A stretch of 64,000 bases of DNA from assembly GCA_021463145.1 (NCBI GenBank), contig JAJTWZ010000020.1, positions 1 to 64,000 on the forward strand. The letters run 5' to 3'. The notes under the pieces were generated by a model. It was not told the origin of the DNA. It worked only from the letters and a program-made list of their open reading frames with translations, and made no database searches. Numbering within the stretch: the first letter of the stretch is position 1; every line of letters starts with the position of its first letter. Below, in pieces: positions 20,314-30,280 of this stretch. The position numbers and the translations under genes are program-made. This stretch comes from Blastocatellia bacterium (GTDB lineage: Bacteria > Acidobacteriota > Blastocatellia > UBA7656 > JADIYM01).

Positions 20314-21746
20314 GCGACGATCCTGTCGGCCGGCCCGTTGGTATTCGTGTCGCGGAGAATCCACAGGCCCCATTCCGGGACGTAGACTCCGATAGAGTCG
20401 ATACCGTCGCCATCCCAGTCGCCGACAACGGGCAGACCGCCTGGCGGACCGAATACGAAGCTCGTGTCCTCGCTGTCGAAACTCCCTTCGCCCCTCAGAT
20501 ACCAGGCGCCATCTGCCGGATCGTAGAGACCGACTTTGTCGCGGCCACTGCCGTTCCAATCGCCGGCAATCGCAAGCCGGTTCTCCTGAGGAGGGCCGAA
20601 CTGGAACTCCTCGTCCGCAGGACCGGGTCCGTTGGAATGGCGAACCTTCCAGCGCGACGCATCGGAATGGTAAACGCAGATCGTGGAAATTCCAGACCCG
20701 GTCCAGTCCCCGGTGGTTGGCTGCCCCCCGGGCGACGAGAACGACAAGGTAACGTCGGCGAGCCCGGCATCCTGCGAGTTCCGGAGAAAGAAGCTGGCGT
20801 CGGCCGGATCGTAGGCGCCAATCCCTTCGTGTCCGTCGCCGTCGAAGTCTCCAACCAATGGCAGCCAGCCGCGGCCTTCGGCTCCGTACTTCGCCGTCCT
20901 CTCCGAGCCATCACGGCCGCGCAATCTCCAGATCGACGTGGAAGGATCATAGCCGCCGAGATCCGTCGCCAATGGGCCGGCTGGAGGCTTCCGTGACGAG
21001 ACAATTCGAATCGGCCATTGCGGCGAACTCTCGTAAAGATCCGAAAAAACGATGGCTCGCCAGGCGTCGTCGGTCATCTCCGGGTTCAGCCTGACGAAGA
21101 TATCGAATTGCGTGTAGATCGGCCGGTCGAATCGGACGAACGGCTTCGGCCCGTGGACCGCCTCGTCGTAAGTGACCGTATCCCGGGGAGCGGTGATCGG
21201 GATAATCTGGTCGAACGAAGAGTCGGCAATAAGCAGTCGTGGCACTATCGCGTACTCGGTCCACCCCATTCGCTCGAAGAACCTCTCGAAGTCCTCGATC
21301 CGCATCATTGCCGGATGTCCGGTCCAGTCGGTCCAGGCAAGACGGAGGCCCACCGATTCGAGGTATTCGGATTCCTCGAAGGACGGATGTCGAATGAAGG
21401 CGAAGTCCCGCGCGGCGCGTGCGAATCGCTCCAGCACGTCGAAGGAAATGGCGTCGCCAGGCAGATGCTCGAGGAAATCCATCGCCGAAACGAATCGCAC
21501 GCAACGGTCCGGTACCGTGGTTGCGACGACGTCAGCTTCGACGACCGGGTAACCTGCCTGGCGCGCTCCCGCAACGTCCTTTGCGTCCAGTTCCAGTCCA
21601 AGCGACGACTTCGCGCCGAACCGGCGAATGCAGTGATCCGTCGATCCGCCGGTGCCACAGCCGAGGTCGATGAACTCGAATTCGCCCCTGGAAAGTCCGT
21701 CAATGGCTCGCTGGATGTCCACGGCCCACCGAGTATGCGAGAGCAC
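20253..21746 (-). CDS. Class I SAM methyltransferase fused to five ~46-aa GDWDGDG/IGVYD repeats
   Basis: FEFIDLGCGTGGSTDHCI motif I; C-terminal repeats GDFDGDGHEGIGAYDPADASFFL, GDWNGSGRDKVGLYDPADGAWYL, GDWDGDGIDSIGVYVPEWGLWIL. Confidence 0.85.
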   Translation of the reverse strand: MLSHTRWAVDIQRAIDGLSRGEFEFIDLGCGTGGSTDHCIRRFGAKSSLGLELDAKDVAGARQAGYPVVEADVVATTVPDRCVRFVSAMDFLEHLPGDAISFDVLERFARAARDFAFIRHPSFEESEYLESVGLRLAWTDWTGHPAMMRIEDFERFFERMGWTEYAIVPRLLIADSSFDQIIPITAPRDTVTYDEAVHGPKPFVRFDRPIYTQFDIFVRLNPEMTDDAWRAIVFSDLYESSPQWPIRIVSSRKPPAGPLATDLGGYDPSTSIWRLRGRDGSERTAKYGAEGRGWLPLVGDFDGDGHEGIGAYDPADASFFLRNSQDAGLADVTLSFSSPGGQPTTGDWTGSGISTICVYHSDASRWKVRHSNGPGPADEEFQFGPPQENRLAIAGDWNGSGRDKVGLYDPADGAWYLRGEGSFDSEDTSFVFGPPGGLPVVGDWDGDGIDSIGVYVPEWGLWILRDTNTNGPADRIVAYRIDNSRPLCGNFSDTHRS

Positions 21747-21858
21747 CGGTAAACTGTCAAAGCAGCACAGATGCGACGGACTCCATTACCAGGTCTATGC
21801 TGCGGACCAGATGCCGGCCCACGAAACGGGCTCGCCTTTCCAACTCCCGCCCGCTCGG

Positions 21859-22452
21859 TCAGCGATTCACGGGCGGAACCTCGAGGTTGCGGGTAGTCGC
21901 CTCGGTCACACTGTCGGGAGGGCCTGCAAGGGCGCGGTCCTGACGGTCCTGCCACTCGGCCTGCCTGTCCGTCGACCCGTTCTCAGCGCCCTTCAAGGCC
22001 GGATTCGCGAGCCATCGCTTCGATCCCAATCCGTTCAGGATGAGTCCGATTCCCACGAGAATCGGAATCAGCCCGGCCACCCACACCCGGCTCAGGATGG
22101 CCACCGCAACGGGATTCAACTCGGCGCTCGAGACAATCCCCTGCATTATCACGAAGACAACGATCGTAAAGGCGAGGCCGACGCTGGCAGTGACCGTGCC
22201 GTTCTTGATGTTCCGTGCGCCCTTGTGCTCGAGCGTGATGCCACGCCGGCGTTCGAGTTCCTCCTCGCGCGCCCGGCGTTCCGGCCCCGTGAGAAACATC
22301 GTCGCAAGCCAGGTCTGACCGAGTGAGATCCCGTCGTCATTCGGCTGCGGTCCTGCAGTCAATGCCTGTCGAACTGCCTTCAGGTTCGCGCCGCAGGAGT
22401 TGCAGAAGTTCAAACCGTCGGCCGGACTCGAGCCGCATTGCGGGCAGAACAT
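21859..22452 (-). CDS. Zinc-ribbon membrane protein of unknown function
   Basis: MFCPQCGSSPADGLNFCNSCGANL zinc ribbon followed by two hydrophobic segments. Confidence 0.75.
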   Translation of the reverse strand: MFCPQCGSSPADGLNFCNSCGANLKAVRQALTAGPQPNDDGISLGQTWLATMFLTGPERRAREEELERRRGITLEHKGARNIKNGTVTASVGLAFTIVVFVIMQGIVSSAELNPVAVAILSRVWVAGLIPILVGIGLILNGLGSKRWLANPALKGAENGSTDRQAEWQDRQDRALAGPPDSVTEATTRNLEVPPVNR

Positions 22453-22592
22453 CGGATTCCCTCCTCATCGGGATCAAGCGCAGCCGCTCGGATCAAAACG
22501 CCTGACAAGCTGGACGTAGAGCACGCTTCACACTCTACGTACCGGCTCAGCATAGCGGTTCGACCCAGGTCCGTCACGCCGGACGCAGGCGG

Positions 22593-23201
22593 TCAACGCC
22601 TGCGCCGCCCGCGCGAGAACGGGTCGCCGGAAGGACCGGATCCTCCGCTTGCCTTCTTCGCACGCTCGATGTAGCCGCGCAGTTCTTCACCGTCCACCAG
22701 CGTGCCGTTGCGGTCGTCCCAGACGTAGTAGTCCGAGATCCACGCATCCGCACCGTAGCGCATCCGTCCGGTTTCGTCGCGCTCGAGGAAGAGGACGAAC
22801 TTCCTTCCAGGCTCGAAGTAAGCGCCCGACAATCCGATCGCGCGGCTGTCGACGAATGGGCGGCCGAGACAGACGGGATGTGCCACGCGAAGCTCTTCGG
22901 AAGCGGTTTCGCCTTTGAGGACCTCGACGATCCGATAGGTGACGCCCTGCAGCGTGCACGGTGCGGCGGCCTGACTCGACACAGGTTCCAGCCGCAGAAC
23001 TTCCACTGCGGCGACGAGGTCGGCCCTGCGCATGTTGTCGATGAGATCGGCCGTAGTCGGCGCCGGGAGAGAGATCTCTACCGCGGGCGTCGGCGCGATC
23101 ACGAGTGGATTGCCCGGCGGTGGTGGCGGTGGCGTCTCGGAGCACGCCGCCACGATTGCGGCGAAGAGCAGAAACGTGGCCAGTTGGACGATCCGGAACA
23201 C
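22593..23201 (-). CDS. Predicted lipoprotein of unknown function
   Basis: Signal peptide LLFAAIVAAC lipobox-like; Pro-rich linker. Confidence 0.65.
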   Translation of the reverse strand: MFRIVQLATFLLFAAIVAACSETPPPPPPGNPLVIAPTPAVEISLPAPTTADLIDNMRRADLVAAVEVLRLEPVSSQAAAPCTLQGVTYRIVEVLKGETASEELRVAHPVCLGRPFVDSRAIGLSGAYFEPGRKFVLFLERDETGRMRYGADAWISDYYVWDDRNGTLVDGEELRGYIERAKKASGGSGPSGDPFSRGRRRR

Positions 23202-23464
23202 AGGCAGATCAGGCTCGACGCGTCCCGCCAGTCCCTAACGGCCGGGCGTGAACTTCGAAGCAGGACAGAACAACTCTTCAGGCGCCGTCAGCATACTCCA
23301 GGCGGCTGACAGGATCATTCGTGGAGCGACAAGCGGCCACATTTTTTCGTCACCCCCTAATTCGCCAGTGTCCGAAGGGATGATGCAACCCCGAGTGCGG
23401 TATACTGCCCGGCTTTGGCGCGCGACAAGCGTGCCGCCATTCAGATCCAGAGGTAGCAATCAGA

Positions 23465-24286
23465 ATGAAGGCAGCAGGAACGATCCTGAGATTCGGAGCA
23501 CTGGCCATTGCAGTCGCCACGGCCGCGTGCTCCCCGGCAACCGAGACCGCCAACAAGCCTGCGACGAACACCGGCCCGGCGCCCGTTGCTTCGAAGAAGG
23601 ACACGCCCGGCGTCTACGACCCGGCGGCCGGAACCTTCTGGGTCAGCGTGACCGGTGCCCCGGAAGCGAAGGCCGTGCAGTTCGGCGCCCCGAACATGGT
23701 TCCGGTGGTGGGCGACTGGAACGGCGATGGCGTCACGTCGCTCGGCCTGTACCAGGCCGCCGACGGGTCGTTCTTCCTGTCCGACAAGCTCGAACCGGGC
23801 GCTGCCACGATGACGTTCACCTTCGGCGCCCCCAACCAGAAACCGATCGCCGGCGATTGGGACGGCGACAACAAGGATACGATCAGCGTCTACGCGCCGC
23901 AGTCAGGAACGTTCTTCATTACCAACACGAACGCCGCGGGACCCGCATCGATCGTGGCAACGTTCGGCGCCTCGGACATGCTTCCGATCGCCGGCGACTG
24001 GGATGGTGACGGCAAGGACTCGATCGGAGTCTACGATTCGAAGTCAGGCACGTTCTTCCTGTCGAACGTGATCGAGAACCCAATGGCCTTTGCGACGTTC
24101 GCGTTTGGCGCGCCGAACCTCGTGCCGGTTGCCGGCGACTGGGACGGCGACGGGAAGGACACCGTCGGCGTTTACGACGCGGCGACGGCAACCATCCATA
24201 CGGCGTCGGAGAACACGGCATCGGCCAAGGCCACTTCGTCCGTCGCAGGACGACCCGGCCTCGTTCCAATCGTCGGCCGGTGGTAG
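23465..24286 (+). CDS. Predicted lipoprotein made of five ~46-aa FGAPNxxPVAGDWDGDGKDSIGVYD repeats
   Basis: Lipobox-like AVATAAC; repeated GDWNGDG/GDWDGDN/GDWDGDG/GDWDGDG units. Confidence 0.85.
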   Translation: MKAAGTILRFGALAIAVATAACSPATETANKPATNTGPAPVASKKDTPGVYDPAAGTFWVSVTGAPEAKAVQFGAPNMVPVVGDWNGDGVTSLGLYQAADGSFFLSDKLEPGAATMTFTFGAPNQKPIAGDWDGDNKDTISVYAPQSGTFFITNTNAAGPASIVATFGASDMLPIAGDWDGDGKDSIGVYDSKSGTFFLSNVIENPMAFATFAFGAPNLVPVAGDWDGDGKDTVGVYDAATATIHTASENTASAKATSSVAGRPGLVPIVGRW

Positions 24287-24405
24287 CACGAAGCACGTTG
24301 ACCCGACTCATCTGGAGTAGCCGGGAATTCGCGAAAGGCTGACGGACGAACTGGCGTGCCGGCCGTAAAATTCGCGGCAACCGCGTCAGCCCTCCGAGTA
24401 CCGGT

Positions 24406-27400
24406 TCAATCCTTACGGCTTTCGAGGCCGGCCAGGACGTGCGTCAGCCAGGCGTTCGTCAGTTTCTCGGAGACGCTGTTCATCTTCAGCCGCGCGGCGA
24501 GGTTCCCGAAGTCCACCTCGTCGAGAATCTGATCCTGATTGAAGCACGAAAAGACGACCGTTTCCTTGCCGGTCTCGGGGTCAACGTGCTTCTGCAGGCA
24601 CTGTGCGCATATCTCCTTCATCATGCACTGCATCGACGAATTGATGGATCCGATCGCCACGTGCCCGGCTTTCAGGTATGGCTGCAGCACTCCGTGACGA
24701 GCCGCCTTTACCGCCGCCATCATCCGATCGGAGCCGATCGCGATGATCCTGTCCACCTCGTGGAACTGGAATCGAGGCGCACCGAGTGCGCCGTTCGCGT
24801 AAGCGACCATGCATTCGACGATGTTGCCAGTGAAGCTCAGGTCGCCGTCGCGGCGAGGCTCGATCCGGGGCTCGACATCGGCGGTCCAGACGACCTGGTC
24901 CGTACCGGCTTCGATCTCGTCGCGTTTGAACACGTCGCCCGGATGCTTGTAACCGGCAAAATAGAGCACGCGGTTGCCGTGGTCCTTCAGTGCCTTCGCG
25001 ATCGAGAAGAGCACGGCGTTGCCAAGCCCGCCGCCGGCCAGCAGCACGGTCTCTCCAGTGGGAATTTCAGTCGGGGTCCCGGTCGGGCCCATGACGACCA
25101 CGGGGTCACCGGGCGCGAGTCGGGCGCACAGCCGCGAACTGCCTCCCATCTCGAGCACGATCAAGCTCAACAGTCCCTTCTCACGGTCAACCCACGCGCC
25201 AGTAAGTGCAATGCCTTCCATCATCAGCCGCGTGCCGTTGGAGAATAGGCTCCGGGTCTCGAAGTTCTGCAGGCGATAAAACTGACCCGGTTGGAATTTT
25301 CTGGCCGCAAGCGGCGAGCGTACGACGACCTCGACGATCGTTGGCGTGAGTCGTTCGACGCAGACGACCGAGGCGAGCAACTCGTCGTCGAGTCTCGCGA
25401 AGAGTCCGCGGAGTGCATCGTCGCGCTCGACCTGCCGAGTAGGATCGAGTCTCTCGAGCCGGTCCGCAAACAGCCGGACGACGTGCGGATACCCGTCCTT
25501 CGCGGAGGCCATCGCCTTGACGACGTTGCCTGCGTATATCGGATGGTTGTCGCCGTAAAAACTCACCGTGCGGCCATCCTTGCAGTAGGAAGTGAAGAAG
25601 CCCGACTTGTCGGCTTCGACACGGACGCCATCCGTTTCGGTAACCTCGGCGCGATACGTCTCGAAGTACTCTCCCCAACGGTCACGCTCGAACGTTCCAG
25701 GGTGCTCCTTCTCGTAGACGGCGTTCGGGTGCGTTCCGGCAGCGACCATCATCGATCGCGCCGGGAGCGTCACCCTTTCGCCGGTCGGCGTGAATTTTCC
25801 ATCGCCGGAAAGCGTGAGCCGCTCGAAGACGACGGACTCCAGGGCGCCGTGAGCGCCTGCGACGGCCTCACGCGGATCCAGCATCTCCGCAAAGTAAATG
25901 CCCTCTTCGAGCGCCTTGATGACCTCTTCGTGGTTGAGACGGTACGCCGGCGCATCCTGCAGCCGTTTTCGATAGGCGATCGTGACCCCGCCCCACGCGC
26001 GGCAGAGCGACGCGAAATCCGGCGACTCGCCGGCAGCCGCCGCGCGCTCGCGCTCGGCAGCGATTGCGCGAGCGTGAAGCAGAAACTCGTCCGCCACCTC
26101 CCGTTCCTCGGCGTCGTATCCTCGCAGAACCTGTTCGGCCCCTCCCGGTGCGGCCGCCGCAAGCTCCGCGAAGCGCGCCGCGTATTTTTCGCACTGCACG
26201 ACGTAGTAAGCGAGGCACTCGGTAGCGGTGTCGATGGCCGTCAGCCCGCCGCCCACGACGACCGCCGGCAGGCGCACCTGGAGATTCGCCATGGATTCGC
26301 GCTTGAACGCTCCCGTGAGCTGCAGCGCCATCAGGAAGTCGCTCGCCTTGCGGATGCCCCGCATCAGGTTGTTCACCATGGGGACGATCGTCGGCCGGCC
26401 CGCGCCCGAGGCGAACGCGACGTGATCGAATCCCATGGACCAGGCGTCGTCGAGCTCGATGGTCCCCCCGAAACGGACACCGCCGTAGGAGCGAATCGAA
26501 CGCCGGCGCGCCAGAGTAAGCTGCACGAGCGTGAGGAAGTTCTTGTCCCACCGGACAGTGATGCCGTATTCGGAGACGCCGCCGAAGCCCGACAACACGC
26601 GCTCGTCGAGCTCGCACTCGATCTCTCGCACGTCACGGATCGGCTGCGGGACGGAGCCGGCGGCCCCGGTCCAGTCGTCCGGCAGCGGCTCAACCTTGAG
26701 CCCGTCGATGCCAACGACGCCGAATCCCTCGTTTGCGAGGTAATGCGCGAGCGTATAGCCGGCCGGCCCCATTCCCACGACCAGGACGTTGATGCCGTTG
26801 TAAGGCAGCGCGTGGGGACGGCGTATGTTCAGCGGATTCCAGCGTGTGAGCAGGCCATAAATCTCGACGCCCCACGGAAGCTCCAGTACGTCGGTCAGCA
26901 CTCGCGTCTCGGCCTGTGGGATGTTCACCGGATCCTGCTTCTGGAAGATACAGCTCTTCATGCAGTCGTTACAGATCCGATGCCCGGTGCCCGGACACAT
27001 CGGGTTGTCGATCATTATCGTGGCGAGCGCCGCGATCGTTTCGCCGTCCCGTTCGAGCAGATGCATCTCGGAGATCCGCTCGTGGAGCGGGCAGCCGGCC
27101 AACGGAATCCCGAGCGGATTCTTCCTGACGGTCGAATCCTTCTCGCGTATTCCAGTCGAGCAGGAGTCCTTCTCGCGCTCGTGGCAGTAGAGACAGTAAT
27201 CGATTTCGTCGAGCGCGAGCTTGCGGGGCATTCGACGGTCGGTGAGCTCGAATCCGTCGCGCCGGCGGCGCCGCGATTCCGGCGCTGCAATCAACTCGGG
27301 AAGTTCCGTAAACGGACGCTCGATCTGCACGAGTTGCTGATAGTCCATCGGCTCGGCCACGCGCAGTGACGCCCAACGCCGATAGCCATGGTCGCCAGCG

Positions 27401-28047
27401 TGCAGCTGAGCGAGGTGATGGCAATAGACTTCGACGGGATCAAGGATCGCATCGATGGCGGCGAGTTCGGCGTCTTCGGACGAAACAGGCGCAACCTCGA
27501 GTCTCGTCGCGAGCGCTCGCACGCGTGATCTCGACGCAGTGTCGCCATCCGGGCCCGGCTTTCGGATGTCCGCGTCGAGTCCGAGCAACTCCATTACGGC
27601 TCTTGCAACCGCGACCTCGTCATCGGCCGGGCGTTCGCGCAGCACTGCGGCGAGGATACGGTCAACCGCGGCGCTCGCTTCGGCGAGCCCCATCTCCGGG
27701 TCTTCCCTGGCGAAGCGTTTGTGGACCCGCCGCCGCACGAACTGCTTCTTGAACTCGAAGACTACGGCGTGGTCGCGGGCCGCCTCTCGAAGCGCGCCGG
27801 CGTCTTCGCTCACACCGAACATCCGCTCGAGGAATGCCGCGAGGCGTGGCGCCATGCGCACGAGCACGTCCGAAACCTCCGCCGGCTTCAGCTCGGCGCC
27901 ACTTGCGTATGCTTCCCACGCGGCCGCCAGTTCAGGATCGAGTGCCGCCACTTCGAGGCGAAATGCAGTTGTCAACTCCGCAAGCTTTCGAGGCTCGTAG
28001 AGGTCGGCGTAGGAGAATCCGGGAATGCCAAGCGCTTCAAGCGTCAC
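24406..28047 (-). CDS. Large multidomain FAD/NAD(P) oxidoreductase (GltD-like core with C-terminal FNR/PyrK-like module)
   Basis: YCLYCHEREKDSC and CNDCMKSC clusters; NVLVVGMGPAGYTLAHYLA; VVVGGGLTAIDTATE; FQPGQFYRLQNF; C-terminal CMMKEICAQC...C. Confidence 0.85.
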   Translation of the reverse strand: MTLEALGIPGFSYADLYEPRKLAELTTAFRLEVAALDPELAAAWEAYASGAELKPAEVSDVLVRMAPRLAAFLERMFGVSEDAGALREAARDHAVVFEFKKQFVRRRVHKRFAREDPEMGLAEASAAVDRILAAVLRERPADDEVAVARAVMELLGLDADIRKPGPDGDTASRSRVRALATRLEVAPVSSEDAELAAIDAILDPVEVYCHHLAQLHAGDHGYRRWASLRVAEPMDYQQLVQIERPFTELPELIAAPESRRRRRDGFELTDRRMPRKLALDEIDYCLYCHEREKDSCSTGIREKDSTVRKNPLGIPLAGCPLHERISEMHLLERDGETIAALATIMIDNPMCPGTGHRICNDCMKSCIFQKQDPVNIPQAETRVLTDVLELPWGVEIYGLLTRWNPLNIRRPHALPYNGINVLVVGMGPAGYTLAHYLANEGFGVVGIDGLKVEPLPDDWTGAAGSVPQPIRDVREIECELDERVLSGFGGVSEYGITVRWDKNFLTLVQLTLARRRSIRSYGGVRFGGTIELDDAWSMGFDHVAFASGAGRPTIVPMVNNLMRGIRKASDFLMALQLTGAFKRESMANLQVRLPAVVVGGGLTAIDTATECLAYYVVQCEKYAARFAELAAAAPGGAEQVLRGYDAEEREVADEFLLHARAIAAERERAAAAGESPDFASLCRAWGGVTIAYRKRLQDAPAYRLNHEEVIKALEEGIYFAEMLDPREAVAGAHGALESVVFERLTLSGDGKFTPTGERVTLPARSMMVAAGTHPNAVYEKEHPGTFERDRWGEYFETYRAEVTETDGVRVEADKSGFFTSYCKDGRTVSFYGDNHPIYAGNVVKAMASAKDGYPHVVRLFADRLERLDPTRQVERDDALRGLFARLDDELLASVVCVERLTPTIVEVVVRSPLAARKFQPGQFYRLQNFETRSLFSNGTRLMMEGIALTGAWVDREKGLLSLIVLEMGGSSRLCARLAPGDPVVVMGPTGTPTEIPTGETVLLAGGGLGNAVLFSIAKALKDHGNRVLYFAGYKHPGDVFKRDEIEAGTDQVVWTADVEPRIEPRRDGDLSFTGNIVECMVAYANGALGAPRFQFHEVDRIIAIGSDRMMAAVKAARHGVLQPYLKAGHVAIGSINSSMQCMMKEICAQCLQKHVDPETGKETVVFSCFNQDQILDEVDFGNLAARLKMNSVSEKLTNAWLTHVLAGLESRKD

Positions 28048-28217
28048 CGGATGAAAGTACCAGAGACGGAGGAAATGTGGACAGGATTACAGTACTGTCA
28101 GGAGCGTCAGCGGTGACGGGATTCGGATTCGATCCTGCCGGAGCTGTCGATCTTGCGTGTCCCGACTACTCTGTTGTGCAACGTGAGGGTGCGCCTTGGC
28201 CCTCATACCGATTGACC

Positions 28218-29465
28218 ATGAAAATCCGAAGATCGATTGCGCTCTTCCTCGTCATTGCGGCCCTCGCAACCGGCGTTCGTGCGGCCGAGCAGGACGCCGT
28301 CGCGATATCCGCCCGGATACAGGCTCAGTGCCTTCCGCAGGGAACTGTCCTCGGACCGGTATTCGACACTCCAACGAGCAACGTAATTCGCGGATATTCG
28401 CGCGGCGGCGACTCCGCGCTGTGGACAGGCGCTTACGTCGCGGCGGAGGCGTACCGATTCCGCGCGACGAACTCGCCGGACGCGCTTGCAAACGTCGTGA
28501 AGGGCCTCAAGGCGTTACGCAGGCTCGTCAAGGTCACGAAGTCGGGCGTGCTCGCGCGGGTGTGCGTAAGCGTGTCGTGGGAAGAGATCGAAGACCGGCG
28601 CGCCATCGTCACGGAGGAAGCCGGTCACGGCGTGTACAGGTCCACGCTGAAGGGCGTCGACTATTACTGGATTGGAAACACGTCGCGCGACCAGTACATC
28701 GGAGTGTTCTTCGGCCTCGGCGTCGCCTACGAACTCATCGACGAAGCGGCTCACCCCAAGGTCCGGACCATCGCGCGGAAGATCGCGACCGAGTTGCTCG
28801 AGTACCTCCTCGAGAACGATTGGACGGTCCGGATGCCGGACGGCGCGATCTCGACGACTTTCGCGGGCCGGCCGGACCAGCAACTCGCGCTGCTCCAGGT
28901 CGGCCGGTTGGTCCATCCGTCCGTGTTTGCACTGCCATACGAGATCGGCCGGAGCGAATCGGCGTCATCGGTACCGCTCGTGATCGGCTTCGAATGCCTG
29001 AACGACCACGACAGTTATTTCAAGTTCAATCTCGCGTATCTGTCGATGTATTCGCTCTTGCGTTACGAAGAGGCCGGCTCGCAGGCGCGCGGCTCGTATC
29101 GCCTCGCCTACGGCCTGTTGCGTGAGACGACGGCGCTGCACGGGAACGCGCACTTCAATGCCGTCGATCTGGCGATCGACGGGCCCGACGAGTTGCGAGA
29201 TGCCGAGACGCGCCGTCTACTCGACGAATGGCTGGAGCGACCGATCCGCGACGAGTGGGTGGACCTGCGGACCGAGGTGGCGATGTGCGGGGAGGATCGG
29301 GCGTGCCTGCCGATCCCGGTTCGCGATCGGGTGCGAACGGACTTTCTGTGGCAGCGAAGCCCGTTCCTCGCATTCGGCGGAGGAGGAGGCACGATCGCGT
29401 CGCCAGGGGTGGACTACATCCTGCCCTACTGGATGGATCGGTACTTCCGGCAATCCGCGCATTAG
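28218..29465 (+). CDS. Secreted protein of unknown function
   Basis: Signal peptide MKIRRSIALFLVIAALATGVRAAEQ at internal ATG 28218. Confidence 0.65.
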   Translation: MKIRRSIALFLVIAALATGVRAAEQDAVAISARIQAQCLPQGTVLGPVFDTPTSNVIRGYSRGGDSALWTGAYVAAEAYRFRATNSPDALANVVKGLKALRRLVKVTKSGVLARVCVSVSWEEIEDRRAIVTEEAGHGVYRSTLKGVDYYWIGNTSRDQYIGVFFGLGVAYELIDEAAHPKVRTIARKIATELLEYLLENDWTVRMPDGAISTTFAGRPDQQLALLQVGRLVHPSVFALPYEIGRSESASSVPLVIGFECLNDHDSYFKFNLAYLSMYSLLRYEEAGSQARGSYRLAYGLLRETTALHGNAHFNAVDLAIDGPDELRDAETRRLLDEWLERPIRDEWVDLRTEVAMCGEDRACLPIPVRDRVRTDFLWQRSPFLAFGGGGGTIASPGVDYILPYWMDRYFRQSAH

Positions 29466-29598
29466 AATCGGCCGAGAAGAAAATCTCGGCTCTCGTCCTG
29501 TCGAAATTCCCATCGGCCGCTCGTCGTGTAAACGGAGCGGGAATTCCGAGGCTCAGCGCTTCGAATGGCTCGACCAATCCGACCAAGGAGAAACGACG

Positions 29599-30018
29599 AT
29601 GCGATTCATGATGTTGATGTACCCGGGCGCCCACGCCGAGGCGGGCCAGATGCCTACGACGGAGCAGATGGAGAACATGATCCGGTTCAACGGAGAACTC
29701 GGGAAGGCGGGCGTGTTGCTCGCACTCGACGGGCTGCAGCCGTCGGCGGAAGGCGCCCGCGTCACGTTCGAAGGCGGGAAAGCTCACGTTGTCGACGGAC
29801 CGTTTACGGAGTCGAAGGAACTGATAGGTGGCTACTGGATCATCCAGGTGAACTCTCGCGAGGAAGCTGTCGAGTGGGCCAGGCGTATCCCGCAGGATGG
29901 AGTGAGTTTCATCGAGGTTCGACGTATGTGGGAGCTTTCGGACTTCCCTGAAGACCTCCAGGAAGTGGCCATCCGCGAAATTGGAAAGGTCGCTCCTGAA
30001 AAAGTCGCGAATCGCTGA
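29599..30018 (+). CDS. YCII-related (DGPF-domain) protein
   Basis: MRFMMLMYPG ... VVDGPFTESKELIGGYWIIQVNSREEAVEWARRIP; ATG 29599 preceded by AAGGAG. Confidence 0.85.
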   Translation: MRFMMLMYPGAHAEAGQMPTTEQMENMIRFNGELGKAGVLLALDGLQPSAEGARVTFEGGKAHVVDGPFTESKELIGGYWIIQVNSREEAVEWARRIPQDGVSFIEVRRMWELSDFPEDLQEVAIREIGKVAPEKVANR

Positions 30019-30280
30019 CTGGAGTGATGTCGAAGGCTTGGGGGCCCGATGAACGACCGATAGCGATCGCCCGCCGGGATCGGGCCCAGGAGCCGCAACG
30101 GTTGGCCGCTCGCCCCACGTCCGGCCACGGAAGAATATTCCCCCGTGCCGAACATCCGAGAATCCTGTCGCCTTTGCGCGCGTGTAAGTCATCCGGAGAC
30201 GCGGGCGGCCAAAGCCCCCGTTCCGGAGCGCCGCAGGCGCACAACGTGCGGCAAGCCATTCCTTCAGGAGCCCTGGCAAA

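Noticed and set aside
10861-24286. Integrated mobile island
   Set aside because: No transposase, integrase or flanking direct repeats seen; composition looks similar to surroundings by eye
25291-27369. 692-aa + strand ORF
   Set aside because: Antisense to the large FAD oxidoreductase; no recognisable domain
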